A DNA stretch of 64,000 nucleotides from Prevotella melaninogenica ATCC 25845 (GTDB taxonomy: Bacteria; Bacteroidota; Bacteroidia; Bacteroidales; Bacteroidaceae): assembly GCF_000144405.1 (NCBI RefSeq), contig NC_014370.1, positions 186,001 to 250,000 of the forward strand, read 5' to 3'. Below the pieces are notes generated by a model, which saw nothing but the letters and a program-made list of their open reading frames with translations, had not been told where the DNA came from and did not search any database. Position 1 is the first letter of the stretch; every line of letters begins with the position of its first letter. A program made the position numbers and the translations under genes. Shown here in pieces: positions 51,121 through 58,990 of the stretch.

Positions 51121-52752
51121 ATGAATACTAAATTCAAATATATATTCTCTACAGCAGCACTTTTGCTGTCAGTAGGGTTCACCTCTTGTACAGGCGATTT
51201 GGATGTAAAACCAATTGATCCAAACCTTAATACAAAGGAAAATACGTCGCCAGAAAGCGCATTCAATAAGTGTTATGCTCATATTGCTATGGCTGGTAAC
51301 GGTGGAGCTAATGGTGATAGCGATGTTGACGGTATCGATGGTGGAACCAGTGGTTACGTACGTCAGCTATTCAATTCACAGGAGTTGACCACCGATGAGG
51401 CTATCTGCGCATGGGGTGATGAAGGTATTTCTAACATGAACTTCGATAGTTATGACGCTTCACATCCAATGTTGAAGGGTTTTTACTATCGTCTTTATGC
51501 GGGTATCACCTATTGCAATCAGTATCTTGCAGACTTCGGTGACTACAATGCAACGATGTCAGCAGAGGTTCGTTTCATCCGTGCTTTGAATTATTACTAT
51601 CTCTTGGACGGATGGGGTAATGTTCCTTTCACAACAGCAATATCTTCTGCTAAGCCAGCTCGCATCCAGCGTGCAGACCTTTATAAGTGGCTTATTGATG
51701 AATTGAAGAATGAGGTTGAGCCTAATTTGAACGATGCAAGTCCTAAGACTTCAGCCACTACTGGTTATGGTCGTGTCGACAAAGCTGCTGCTTGGATGCT
51801 CTTGGCTCGTCTTTATATGAATGCTGAGGTTTATACAGGTACTGCTGATTGGGCTAATGCTAAGTTATATGCAAAGAAGGTTATCGACTCTCCTTATAAG
51901 CTCTATACCACCAAGAAGGGTCAGTGGAGTGCTTATCAGCAGCTTTTCATGGGCGATAATGGTGAGAATGGTGCTTCTGTTGAGGCTATCTTCCCAATCC
52001 TTCAGGATGGTTTGAAGACAACTTCATATGGTACAACCCTCTACCTTATGGCTGGTTCTAACGATAACAGCGAGCATATCAAGAGTGCTACTATTGCTGG
52101 TAACAGCACAACTGGCGGTTGGGCTGGTAACCGTATGCGTACAGACCTCGTATTGAAGTTCTTCCCAAATAACGATGCTCCTAATGTTGCTGCATACGCT
52201 ATGCCAGCAGCAGCTGATGACGATCGTGCCCTCTTCGATGGTGAAGGTCGTAATGTAAGCAATGGTGACGATGAGAAGGGTGTAAAGGTATTTACCAATG
52301 GATTCTCTGTTTGTAAGTTTAATAACTTCAAGACGGACGGCAGTGCAGGTCATAACTCGCTCTTCCCAGATGCCGACTTCTTCCTCATGCGTGCTGCTGA
52401 GGCTTACTTGATGTATGCTGAAGCAGATGCACGTCAGAACAATGGAACGACAACTGCACAGGGAACTGCTTATATCAATGCGCTCCGTACGCGTGCTAAT
52501 GCTACTACTCAGACCGCTTATTCACTCCGCCAGATTTGTGACGAGTGGAGTCGTGAGTTCTACTTCGAAGGCTTGCGTCGTACAACACTTATCCGTTTCG
52601 GCTACTTTGGTGGTAATGTTAATTACAACTGGAGTTGGAAGGGTGGTGTGAAGAACGGCCGTAACTTCGACTCTCACCTTAACCTCTTCCCAATTCCGAC
52701 AAGTGATTTGGTTGCTAACGAAGCCAACTTGATTCAGAATCCAGGGTATTAA
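51121..52752 (+). CDS. susD: SusD-family starch-binding lipoprotein
   Basis: 543 residues with lipobox GFTSC (Cys23). The early motif GDLDVKPIDPN and the TPR-type helices around AEVRFIRALNYYYLLDGWGNVPF (residues about 154-176) are diagnostic. The C-terminal part has DFFLMRAAEAYLMYAEA and WSREFYFEGLRRTTLIRFG, and ends in LFPIPTSDLVANEANLIQNPGY. It lies on the cell surface over SusC and binds helical amylose segments. Spacing of 21 bp from susC indicates one operon. The gap to the next gene is 279 bp and carries a palindrome array. Confidence 0.95.
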   Translation: MNTKFKYIFSTAALLLSVGFTSCTGDLDVKPIDPNLNTKENTSPESAFNKCYAHIAMAGNGGANGDSDVDGIDGGTSGYVRQLFNSQELTTDEAICAWGDEGISNMNFDSYDASHPMLKGFYYRLYAGITYCNQYLADFGDYNATMSAEVRFIRALNYYYLLDGWGNVPFTTAISSAKPARIQRADLYKWLIDELKNEVEPNLNDASPKTSATTGYGRVDKAAAWMLLARLYMNAEVYTGTADWANAKLYAKKVIDSPYKLYTTKKGQWSAYQQLFMGDNGENGASVEAIFPILQDGLKTTSYGTTLYLMAGSNDNSEHIKSATIAGNSTTGGWAGNRMRTDLVLKFFPNNDAPNVAAYAMPAAADDDRALFDGEGRNVSNGDDEKGVKVFTNGFSVCKFNNFKTDGSAGHNSLFPDADFFLMRAAEAYLMYAEADARQNNGTTTAQGTAYINALRTRANATTQTAYSLRQICDEWSREFYFEGLRRTTLIRFGYFGGNVNYNWSWKGGVKNGRNFDSHLNLFPIPTSDLVANEANLIQNPGY

Positions 52753-52822
52753 TTAAGGTGTAATCAATGGCCGGAAGGTCTGATGAAAACTGAGAATTAA
52801 CTTCTTGGAAATCATCTACGGC

Positions 52823-52912
52823 AAATTCTTTTCATGAAAATAAATATTTTTCTTCATGAAAATAAATATTTCCACTCGTGAAAATAATTATTTCTTTTCA
52901 TGAAAAGAATTC
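52823..52912. repeat. 22-bp-phased TTTTCATGAAAA palindrome array, copy 4 (within the sus operon)
   Basis: Cores CATG, CATG, CGTG, CATG start at 52833, 52855, 52877 and 52899, exactly 22 bp apart. The element fills most of the gap between susD and the SusE-like gene, inside an apparent operon. The end resembles copy 1 (GAATTC in place of AATAATTC). Confidence 0.9.
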
Positions 52913-53031
52913 GCCAACAAGACTTCAACATGACCTATTTCATGGTTAATAAAGACGTTCTTGGGACTTAAAAGGCATTGAAAAGACGTGCTACTGAATA
53001 ATAGAAATAAAACGATTAAAGAATAATCAAT

Positions 53032-54210
53032 ATGAAATCAATAATTAAGTCATCGTTGCTGTTGTGTGCAGGTGTGGCACTGTTCTCTGCCTGTGACAAG
53101 GACTTGGACAATAATCCAGTTCTTCAGTCACCAAAGACATTTGTTCTGAACACACCAGCTTACGCTGCACAAACAATAGATTTAAAGGTTGCTGAGAGCC
53201 TGAAGTTCACATGGTCGCAGCCTGAATACGGTTTCCCTGTAGCTGCTGAATATGGTATGCAGTTCTCAACTACCAACACTTGGACAAAGTCTGTGGACGC
53301 TGTTGTTGATATGGATGCTGAACGTGGTAACTATGCTGCTGTTGGTTCGCCAACAGGTACAGCTTCTACCTCTGTTCCTGCAGCCGACCTTGCAACGGCT
53401 ATTCAGAAGATGGAACGCTATGAGGAAACTACTGTCCCTGCAACACAGGAACTCTACGCACGTGTTTACTCATTAGTAAATGGTGATACAATCTACTCTA
53501 ACCCTGTAAAGATGAGTGTTGCTCCTTATTATGTTGAGCTTTCTGACGCTCCTGTTGAGACTTGGTATCTCATCGGTGGTAACTTCGGTGATGGCTCATG
53601 GGGCAATAGTCAGGTGGTTCCATTGTTGCCAATGGAAGGTCAGGAGTATGATAAGAAGACTGGTAAGGGCGTAATTTCTTGGACTGGTTACCTGTCAACA
53701 GCAGGCTTCAAACTGAAGAAGAACCCAGAGAATTGGGATGCTGGTCAGGTTGGTCAGGGCGCAAGCTATGGCGAGTTCCTTTATAATGATGGCGGTTCTT
53801 CTGATATCAAGGTCCCAACAGCTGGTTACTATACCATTACTTTTGATACTAAGAATGTGAAACTGACAATCGCAGAGTACACTGGTGCTACACCTACTGT
53901 TTACAACTCTATGGGTCTTCCGGGTAAGCATGACAGCTGGAATGCTGCAGGAACACCAATGACTGCACAGACAACTGTTGTAGAGAATCATGATTGGAAG
54001 GCTACTGTGACCTTCAATGAGAAGTCTACTGGTGCTGATGGTGAGGGTTGTAAGTTCGCTGCTAACGGTACTTGGGACGTAAACTGGGGTTCTGAAGCAT
54101 TCCCATATGGTGTTGCAACGAAGGGCGGTAAGAATGTTCGCAATGGTAAGGGTACTTACACTGTTTACTTCAACGACATCACTGGTCAGTATTCTTTCGT
54201 AAAGCAGTAA
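53032..54210 (+). CDS. susE: SusE-like starch-binding outer-membrane lipoprotein
   Basis: 392 residues with lipobox LFSAC (Cys21). An N-terminal SusE-type Ig domain (about 30-160; LKVAESLKFTWSQPEYGFPVAAEYGMQFS) is followed by two CBM-like beta-sandwich domains. The first opens ETWYLIGGNFGDGSWGN (about 178) and the second VYNSMGLPGKHDSWNAAG (about 290), each with tryptophans expected to stack on starch. It would sit beside SusC/D and help retain starch at the surface. The position after susD and the shared operon support the name; the symbol denotes position and family, not demonstrated function. Confidence 0.88.
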   Translation: MKSIIKSSLLLCAGVALFSACDKDLDNNPVLQSPKTFVLNTPAYAAQTIDLKVAESLKFTWSQPEYGFPVAAEYGMQFSTTNTWTKSVDAVVDMDAERGNYAAVGSPTGTASTSVPAADLATAIQKMERYEETTVPATQELYARVYSLVNGDTIYSNPVKMSVAPYYVELSDAPVETWYLIGGNFGDGSWGNSQVVPLLPMEGQEYDKKTGKGVISWTGYLSTAGFKLKKNPENWDAGQVGQGASYGEFLYNDGGSSDIKVPTAGYYTITFDTKNVKLTIAEYTGATPTVYNSMGLPGKHDSWNAAGTPMTAQTTVVENHDWKATVTFNEKSTGADGEGCKFAANGTWDVNWGSEAFPYGVATKGGKNVRNGKGTYTVYFNDITGQYSFVKQ

Positions 54211-54230
54211 TTTATTAAAGATGATAATAG

Positions 54231-54268
54231 AGGGTGTGTCAGCAGGCACAATTAGTATGACACACCCT
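54231..54268 (+). promoter_or_regulatory. Perfect 10-bp hairpin between the SusE-like and SusF-like genes
   Basis: AGGGTGTGTC (54231-54240) and GACACACCCT (54259-54268) enclose an 18-nt loop. No T-run follows, so read-through is expected. It could be an mRNA processing or stability element. The operon's final terminator carries a similar GTGTGTC/GACACAC stem. Confidence 0.7.
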
Positions 54269-54292
54269 TATCACATAACAAGAAGAATCGAA

Positions 54293-55300
54293 ATGAAGAA
54301 ATTATTAATCATGGCAAGTGCCGCATTGCTACTTGCTTCTTGCGGTAGCGATGAATATGAAGCATGGACTGCACCACAGAGTAACAGCGCAGAGACTGCC
54401 AGTACGGTTACGTTTACTGTAAACCAAGCAGCTGCCATCGACTTCAATACTGCAACAGCAGACTCTGTTCAGCTGTTTGTTCCAAAGGTTGTCTCAACGG
54501 ATTCTGTCGTTTCTCAGACCTTGACGGCTGTACTTTCTTATAATAGTAAGACCGCAACCCTTAACGCAAGTAAAGAGGGTAAGGTGAAGAGTACAGAACT
54601 TATTTCTGCCGTAGAGAGCCTCTATGGTAAGAATGGCAACCTACATCAGGTGCCTATTACTGTGACTGATAAAGTAAAGTTGCTCCGTGGTGAGGGCTTC
54701 AGCCTTTCACAGAGTGTGACTGCAAACGTAACTTGTGTTGCACCAGCCTTCACTCAGTATCTTTATATGTCAGGTGATGCTAACGGCTGGTCATTCAGCA
54801 ATCCGCTTTATAGCGCAGCTGCTGATGGTAAGTACACTGGCTTTATGTATCTCAATCAGAATGGCTTTAAGTTCGCAACTCAGCAGGATTGGAACGGTAC
54901 TGACTATGGTACTGGTCTCGTAGAGAAGGGTAGTAATATCGTGTTGACTGAACCAGCAGGTTTCTATAAGGTGGATATTGACCTCACATCACAGGCATTG
55001 ACCTACACAGCTATCAATCGCGTTGGTATTATTGGTTCTGCAACTCCAAACGGATGGAACAGCGATCAGGCAATGACCTATAATGCTACTGAGAAGTGTT
55101 GGGAGATAAAGGGCATCACACTGACTGCAGGTGAGATGAAGTTCCGTGCTAACAATGATTGGGTATTAGACTGGGGTGGCTCATTAACTGATATTACTTT
55201 CAAGGGTGGTAACATCAATGTTGCAGCTGGTAAGTATAATATCAAACTCTATCTCTTGTGTGATACGAAGTCACACTGTACAATGGAACTTGTTCCTTAA
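54293..55300 (+). CDS. SusE/SusF-like starch-binding outer-membrane lipoprotein
   Basis: 335 residues from the ATG at 54293 (MKKLLIMASAALLLASC, Cys17 lipidated). The frame runs 24 codons further upstream, but that part crosses the hairpin and lacks signal character. An N-terminal Ig-like domain (about 35-165, VTFTVNQAAAIDFNTATADSVQLF) precedes two CBM-like domains: FTQYLYMSGDANGWSFSNPL (about 170) and VGIIGSATPNGWNSDQAMTY (about 243). The second ends WVLDWGGSLTDITF. Last gene of the sus operon, before a strong terminator. It is shorter than typical SusF, which has three CBM domains. Confidence 0.87.
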   Translation: MKKLLIMASAALLLASCGSDEYEAWTAPQSNSAETASTVTFTVNQAAAIDFNTATADSVQLFVPKVVSTDSVVSQTLTAVLSYNSKTATLNASKEGKVKSTELISAVESLYGKNGNLHQVPITVTDKVKLLRGEGFSLSQSVTANVTCVAPAFTQYLYMSGDANGWSFSNPLYSAAADGKYTGFMYLNQNGFKFATQQDWNGTDYGTGLVEKGSNIVLTEPAGFYKVDIDLTSQALTYTAINRVGIIGSATPNGWNSDQAMTYNATEKCWEIKGITLTAGEMKFRANNDWVLDWGGSLTDITFKGGNINVAAGKYNIKLYLLCDTKSHCTMELVP

Positions 55301-55324
55301 TGACTTGAATTTAGGTAAAACGAT

Positions 55325-55366
55325 AAGAGTGTGTCGAAGGATTGTTCGACACACTCTTTCTTTTTT
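55325..55366 (+). terminator. Terminator of the sus operon
   Basis: AAGAGTGTGTCGAA (55325-55338) pairs with TTCGACACACTCTT (55345-55358), followed by a T-rich tail to 55366. Confidence 0.9.
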
Positions 55367-55424
55367 ATGGCTTTTGAAGAGGAAACTATTGAGTACTTGG
55401 GGCTTAGTTTTCTGTTCATGAAAG

Positions 55425-55438
55425 TGCAAACGATTGCA
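55425..55438. promoter_or_regulatory. LacI-type operator upstream of the alpha-amylase
   Basis: TGCAAACGATTGCA, the exact reverse complement of the sites at 44537 and 47859. Its centre is 61.5 bp upstream of the -7 box at 55493. Confidence 0.87.
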
Positions 55439-55492
55439 TTTTAAAATACTTAGATACACAGTTGTTTGCGAATATTGTGTTTGGTAAATCAT

Positions 55493-55500
55493 TATCTTTG
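55493..55500 (+). promoter_or_regulatory. -7 box of the alpha-amylase gene
   Basis: TATCTTTG, 37 bp before the ATG. No TTTG at the -33 position. Confidence 0.7.
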
Positions 55501-55537
55501 TACACATAGACTGTAAACAACTAAAAACAAAATCTAT

Positions 55538-57565
55538 ATGAAACGTAAACTCGTGTTTTTATATGCCTTAGTATGCTCCCTTTGTGCCATGTCACAGGGT
55601 TGGCCTGCTGGTTATGGTGGTGTAATGCTACAGGGTTTTTATTGGGATTCGTTCGACGATTCGCAGTGGACAGTGCTGGAGAAGAAAGCTAATGACTTCT
55701 CTGGTTATTTCGATCTTGTATGGGTTCCGCAGAGTGGTAAGGCTGCTGCAACGAAGTCGATGGGTTATGATCCACTCTATTACTTCAATCAGAACTCATC
55801 GTTCGGTACTGAGGCAGAGTTGAGGAGTATGATTACTACCTTTAAAAATAAGCAGATTGGTACGATTGCCGATGTGGTTATCAATCATCATGGAACGAAT
55901 AATGGATGGTTTGGTTTCCCTGCAGAAGTTTATAAGGGAGTGACTTATCAAAACCTTTCTACGGATGTTTGTGCTGATGATGACGGTGGAGCAGCTGCTA
56001 CAGAAGCAAGAAAAACGGGCACTCAACTTAGTCAGAACAATGACGAAGGAGAAGGTTGGGGCGGTATGCGCGACCTTGATCATAAGAGTGCGAACGTTCA
56101 GAAGATTGTTAAGGCATACGAAAACTATTTGCTTAACGACCTTGGTTATGCTGGCTTCCGTTATGATATGGTGAAGGGATTTGCCGCTTCTCATGTTGGT
56201 GATTATAATACAGCGGCTAACGTTACTTATTCTGTAGGTGAGTATTGGGACGGCAATGCGAATACTGTAAAGGCATGGATTGATGCCACAGGAAAACGTA
56301 GTGCTGCCTTCGACTTTGCTTTCCGCTATGCTGTTCGTGATGCTATTAATCAGAATGATTGGCGTGTTCTTAATGATACAAGACCTACAGGGCTTAATAT
56401 AGATAATGGTGCTTATAAGCAATATGCTGTTACCTTTGTAGAAAATCATGATGTTCAAGATAGAGGAACGACGAGCGGTTACACCCCAGACCCTATCCGT
56501 AAGGATACGTTGGCAGCCAATGCTTATCTCTTGGCAATGCCCGGAACACCTTGTGTTTTCTATACCCACTACCTTGCTTATCCAAAGGAAATAAAGGCAA
56601 TGATTGATGCTCGTAAATTAGCTGGGGTAACGAATACGAGCAGTTATCTGGTCTATCGTACTTCAAAGGATTATTATGCCAATGTTGTTACAGGTACGAA
56701 TGGAAAGCTCTTGGTCGTTGTGGGTAACAATGCTAACCAACTAATAGTTCCTACTTCACGTTATACTAAGTTGTTGAGTGGTTATCACTACGCTTATTAT
56801 TTGACTAATGATGCTGAGACCCCTTGGGTTGATAAGGCGAGTGGTCAGTATGAAGTAGAGAACTTAAAAGTTAAACTAACTGCGGTGTCTGCCAATGCGG
56901 GAGCTAAACTTGTTTATACAACGGATGGCACAACACCAACGGCAAGCAGCACTCAGGTAGCTTCAGGAACGGAGATAACCCTTCCAGAGGGTGAAACAAC
57001 CTTGAAGGTGGCATTGTTGGCAGGTGGTGTAGTGGGTAAGGTTATCACTCGCAGCTATCAGGTTACGGCCCCTATTCCCTTCACACCAGAGACGATTCGG
57101 GTTTATGTGAATACTGATCAGGTGAATTGGAAGACATACGTGAATTATCATTCATGGGGTGGTGCGCACACAGCAACGGCATGGCCGGGAGATAAGGTTA
57201 CTTCAAAGACAATCCTGAATGGTAAGACTTGGTTCTATAAAGACTATACGCTCACAAAAGCTGATGATTATGTGAACTTTGTTTTTAGTATTGGTAGCGC
57301 ATCAAATGCCAGTGATAATCAAAGTTTAGACATCGAGCGCGTGAAGAAAACGTCTTACCTTGTTATCTCATCAACAAAGGAGAATGGTAAGTATGTAGTC
57401 AATAACGTGACGAGCGAAGTTCTTGGTATTGAGGGAGTTGAGGTTGATACTAAACAGGTCAGGGGCGATAAGTATTATTACACACTCTCTGGTCAGCGAC
57501 TCACAGGTAAGCCTTCACAGCGTGGCGTTTATATCCATGCAGGCAAGAAGATAGTTGTAAAGTAA
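55538..57565 (+). CDS. Secreted multidomain alpha-amylase (GH13)
   Basis: 675 residues. Signal peptide MKRKLVFLYALVCSLCAMSQ. The GH13 barrel has catalytic Asp210 (GFRYDMVKGF), Glu235 (SVGEYWDG) and Asp305 (VENHDVQD), plus ADVVINHHG with the calcium/substrate His. A chitobiase-like beta domain (about 447-508, KLVYTTDGTTPTASS) follows, then a CBM26-like starch-binding domain (about 520-620, IRVYVNTDQVNWKTYVNYHSWGG). The last 35 residues, YYYTLSGQRLTGKP...RGVYIHAGKKIVVK, resemble the short C-terminal sorting-like tails of Prevotella secreted proteins. No lipobox, unlike SusG, so release or type IX secretion is possible. Controlled with susC and malQ by the shared operator. Confidence 0.92.
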   Translation: MKRKLVFLYALVCSLCAMSQGWPAGYGGVMLQGFYWDSFDDSQWTVLEKKANDFSGYFDLVWVPQSGKAAATKSMGYDPLYYFNQNSSFGTEAELRSMITTFKNKQIGTIADVVINHHGTNNGWFGFPAEVYKGVTYQNLSTDVCADDDGGAAATEARKTGTQLSQNNDEGEGWGGMRDLDHKSANVQKIVKAYENYLLNDLGYAGFRYDMVKGFAASHVGDYNTAANVTYSVGEYWDGNANTVKAWIDATGKRSAAFDFAFRYAVRDAINQNDWRVLNDTRPTGLNIDNGAYKQYAVTFVENHDVQDRGTTSGYTPDPIRKDTLAANAYLLAMPGTPCVFYTHYLAYPKEIKAMIDARKLAGVTNTSSYLVYRTSKDYYANVVTGTNGKLLVVVGNNANQLIVPTSRYTKLLSGYHYAYYLTNDAETPWVDKASGQYEVENLKVKLTAVSANAGAKLVYTTDGTTPTASSTQVASGTEITLPEGETTLKVALLAGGVVGKVITRSYQVTAPIPFTPETIRVYVNTDQVNWKTYVNYHSWGGAHTATAWPGDKVTSKTILNGKTWFYKDYTLTKADDYVNFVFSIGSASNASDNQSLDIERVKKTSYLVISSTKENGKYVVNNVTSEVLGIEGVEVDTKQVRGDKYYYTLSGQRLTGKPSQRGVYIHAGKKIVVK

Positions 57566-57754
57566 GTAAAGCTATCAGATAAAAAGAAAAAAGCATACAT
57601 TCTTCTCTGTAATATCCTATATTTAAAGGTGTATAAACCTTGAGAAAGTATGTCTTCTTATCACATTAGGTAGACTTACTTTTTGTTTTATATGTTTTTT
57701 CTAACGTCATAGGACACTTTTTTATATGATGAGTTCTTTGGTGTTTAGCCCTCC

Positions 57755-57811
57755 GCACATCGTGTGCTCATGGTTCGCACCATTGGTGTTAGGCGTTAAC
57801 ACCATTGGTGT
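57755..57811. repeat. 22-bp-phased GCACCAnTGGTGC palindrome array, copy 5 (three units)
   Basis: Units start at 57755 (GCACATCGTGTGC), 57777 (GCACCATTGGTGT) and 57799 (ACACCATTGGTGT), exactly 22 bp apart. A degenerate half-unit GGTGT lies near 57740. Nothing else is seen between 57566 and 57966. Confidence 0.87.
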
Positions 57812-57966
57812 TAGGCATCTTTTCGATGGTAAAAGATGGTGGGATAGGGTAGAGTTGATAAAGTTTTGATTGATAATAAGGTAAGATATTCTGTAAATAC
57901 AAGGCAATCATAGAGGCGAGGAAAGTATTAAAGAATGTAAATTTTGTAATGTTTACAAGTGGAAAG

Positions 57967-57998
57967 TTTGTTTCTTTCGGAAAATAGATATATCTTTG
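57967..57998 (+). promoter_or_regulatory. Complete promoter for the superoxide reductase gene
   Basis: TTTG at 57967-57970 and TATCTTTG at 57991-57998, 20-bp spacer, 30 bp before the ATG. Confidence 0.75.
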
Positions 57999-58027
57999 CA
58001 GACATAAAACATTAAGAAATAATTATT

Positions 58028-58396
58028 ATGTCAAAGCGAAACGAATTATATAAGTGTTCAGAGAGTGGTCAGATCGTTGAAGTATTAGTAGGCGGTGAGT
58101 GTGGTGTTGCTGGTATGGAGCATGTAGTTGAGAATACTACTGATGCTGCTACTGAGAAGCACGTACCAGTTGTTGAGAAGATTGAAGGTGGCTACCGCGT
58201 AACTGTTGGTGAGGTTGAGCACCCAATGACAGAGGCTCACTCTATCCTTTGGATTGAGTTGGTAACTAACAACAACGAGGTTCTCCGTAAGTATCTCGAG
58301 CCAACAGACCGTCCAGTAGCTGAGTTTAAGACTGATGCTACAGAGGTTTACGCACGTGAGTACTGCAACCTTCATGGTCTTTGGCGCTCAAAGTAA
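58028..58396 (+). CDS. Superoxide reductase with a degenerate desulforedoxin domain
   Basis: 122 residues, desulfoferrodoxin layout. The superoxide-reducing iron site is intact: EKH with His45, HPM with His65, His71, and the CNLHGLW motif giving Cys113 and His116. The N-terminal 35 residues keep the desulforedoxin sequence frame (ELYKCSESGQIVEVLVGG), but only Cys10 and a displaced Cys25 remain of the four rubredoxin-type iron ligands. Center I is therefore almost certainly lost, as in class III enzymes such as the Treponema protein. It reduces superoxide to hydrogen peroxide without making oxygen, fitting an anaerobe exposed to air. Monocistronic, with a canonical promoter and terminator. Confidence 0.93.
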   Translation: MSKRNELYKCSESGQIVEVLVGGECGVAGMEHVVENTTDAATEKHVPVVEKIEGGYRVTVGEVEHPMTEAHSILWIELVTNNNEVLRKYLEPTDRPVAEFKTDATEVYAREYCNLHGLWRSK

Positions 58397-58427
58397 GAGC
58401 AACTTTTCAGACTTACATATAATAGTG

Positions 58428-58470
58428 GGTGTATGAGTCTTCTTAAAAAGGAGAGCATACACCTTTTTTC
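58428..58470 (+). terminator. Terminator after superoxide reductase
   Basis: GGTGTATG (58428-58435) pairs with CATACACC (58456-58463), then TTTTTT. Confidence 0.85.
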
Positions 58471-58501
58471 TTTTCCTTTTTCCTATTTTTCTTTTATTAT
58501 G

Positions 58502-58545
58502 TTGGGCTTATTAGCCTAATTAGCCTAATTAGGCTAATAAGAGCT
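58502..58545. repeat. TTAGCCTAA-type palindromic element interrupted by the insertion sequence
   Basis: TTGGGCTTATTAGCCTAATTAG and its inverted continuation TTAGGCTAATAAG form a palindromic tract like that at 39556-39604. It stops abruptly at the left end of the insertion sequence; its last 12 bases recur at the right end (59963-59974). Confidence 0.7.
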
Positions 58546-58603
58546 CAGTAGAAAAAAGGTGGGGAAATTTTCTTAATTAATATATTTTTCTTTCCTTTGT
58601 ATC

Positions 58604-58990
58604 ATGGAAGAAAAATATTTATATCAGTTAGCCGAATTCGTTTTACCCAGTGATGTATTACATTATTTCTCTATTGTTAAGATAGAGTCTGATACTTCAT
58701 TGTTACGTATTTATCTTGATGAGAAGATGGAGAAAGAACTTTCCGATGATCTTCATTTTGAATCAAAAGGCTTTATGGAAGCTGTCGAGGTGACGGACTT
58801 TCCGATTCGTGACCATAAGGTTATTTTGGTTCTTCGTCGACGTCGTTGGATAGATATTCGTACAGGTAAGAGTTTCTCTCTTCCCTTGCAGATAGATATT
58901 ACAGCCTCCGGCACTCGTTATTCCAAAGAGTTCGGAGCTTTTTTAAAAGAAACGTATGGAGATATCCCCAGTGACCTGCCGTACGCTTGA
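58604..58990 (+). CDS. Transposase N-terminal protein of the IS (ISAon1-type ORF A)
   Basis: 128 residues: a compact domain starting MEEKYLYQLAEFVLPSDVLHYF with a basic segment RRRRWIDIRTGKSFSLPLQID near residues 83-103 that would contact DNA, and SGTRYSKEFGAFLKETYG at its end. It resembles the separate N-terminal region protein of ISAon1-type elements. It overlaps the next frame by 35 bp; the second frame lies +1 relative to this one. The two may be made as separate proteins by coupled reinitiation, or joined by +1 frameshifting. A T6-A4 run lies near 58938-58948. Confidence 0.8.
   Translation: MEEKYLYQLAEFVLPSDVLHYFSIVKIESDTSLLRIYLDEKMEKELSDDLHFESKGFMEAVEVTDFPIRDHKVILVLRRRRWIDIRTGKSFSLPLQIDITASGTRYSKEFGAFLKETYGDIPSDLPYA

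Noticed and set aside
58930..58990. Classical programmed -1 frameshift joining the two transposase frames
   Set aside because: A T/A-rich slippery run is present, but ORF B lies in the +1 frame relative to ORF A, so a -1 shift would lead to the wrong frame.
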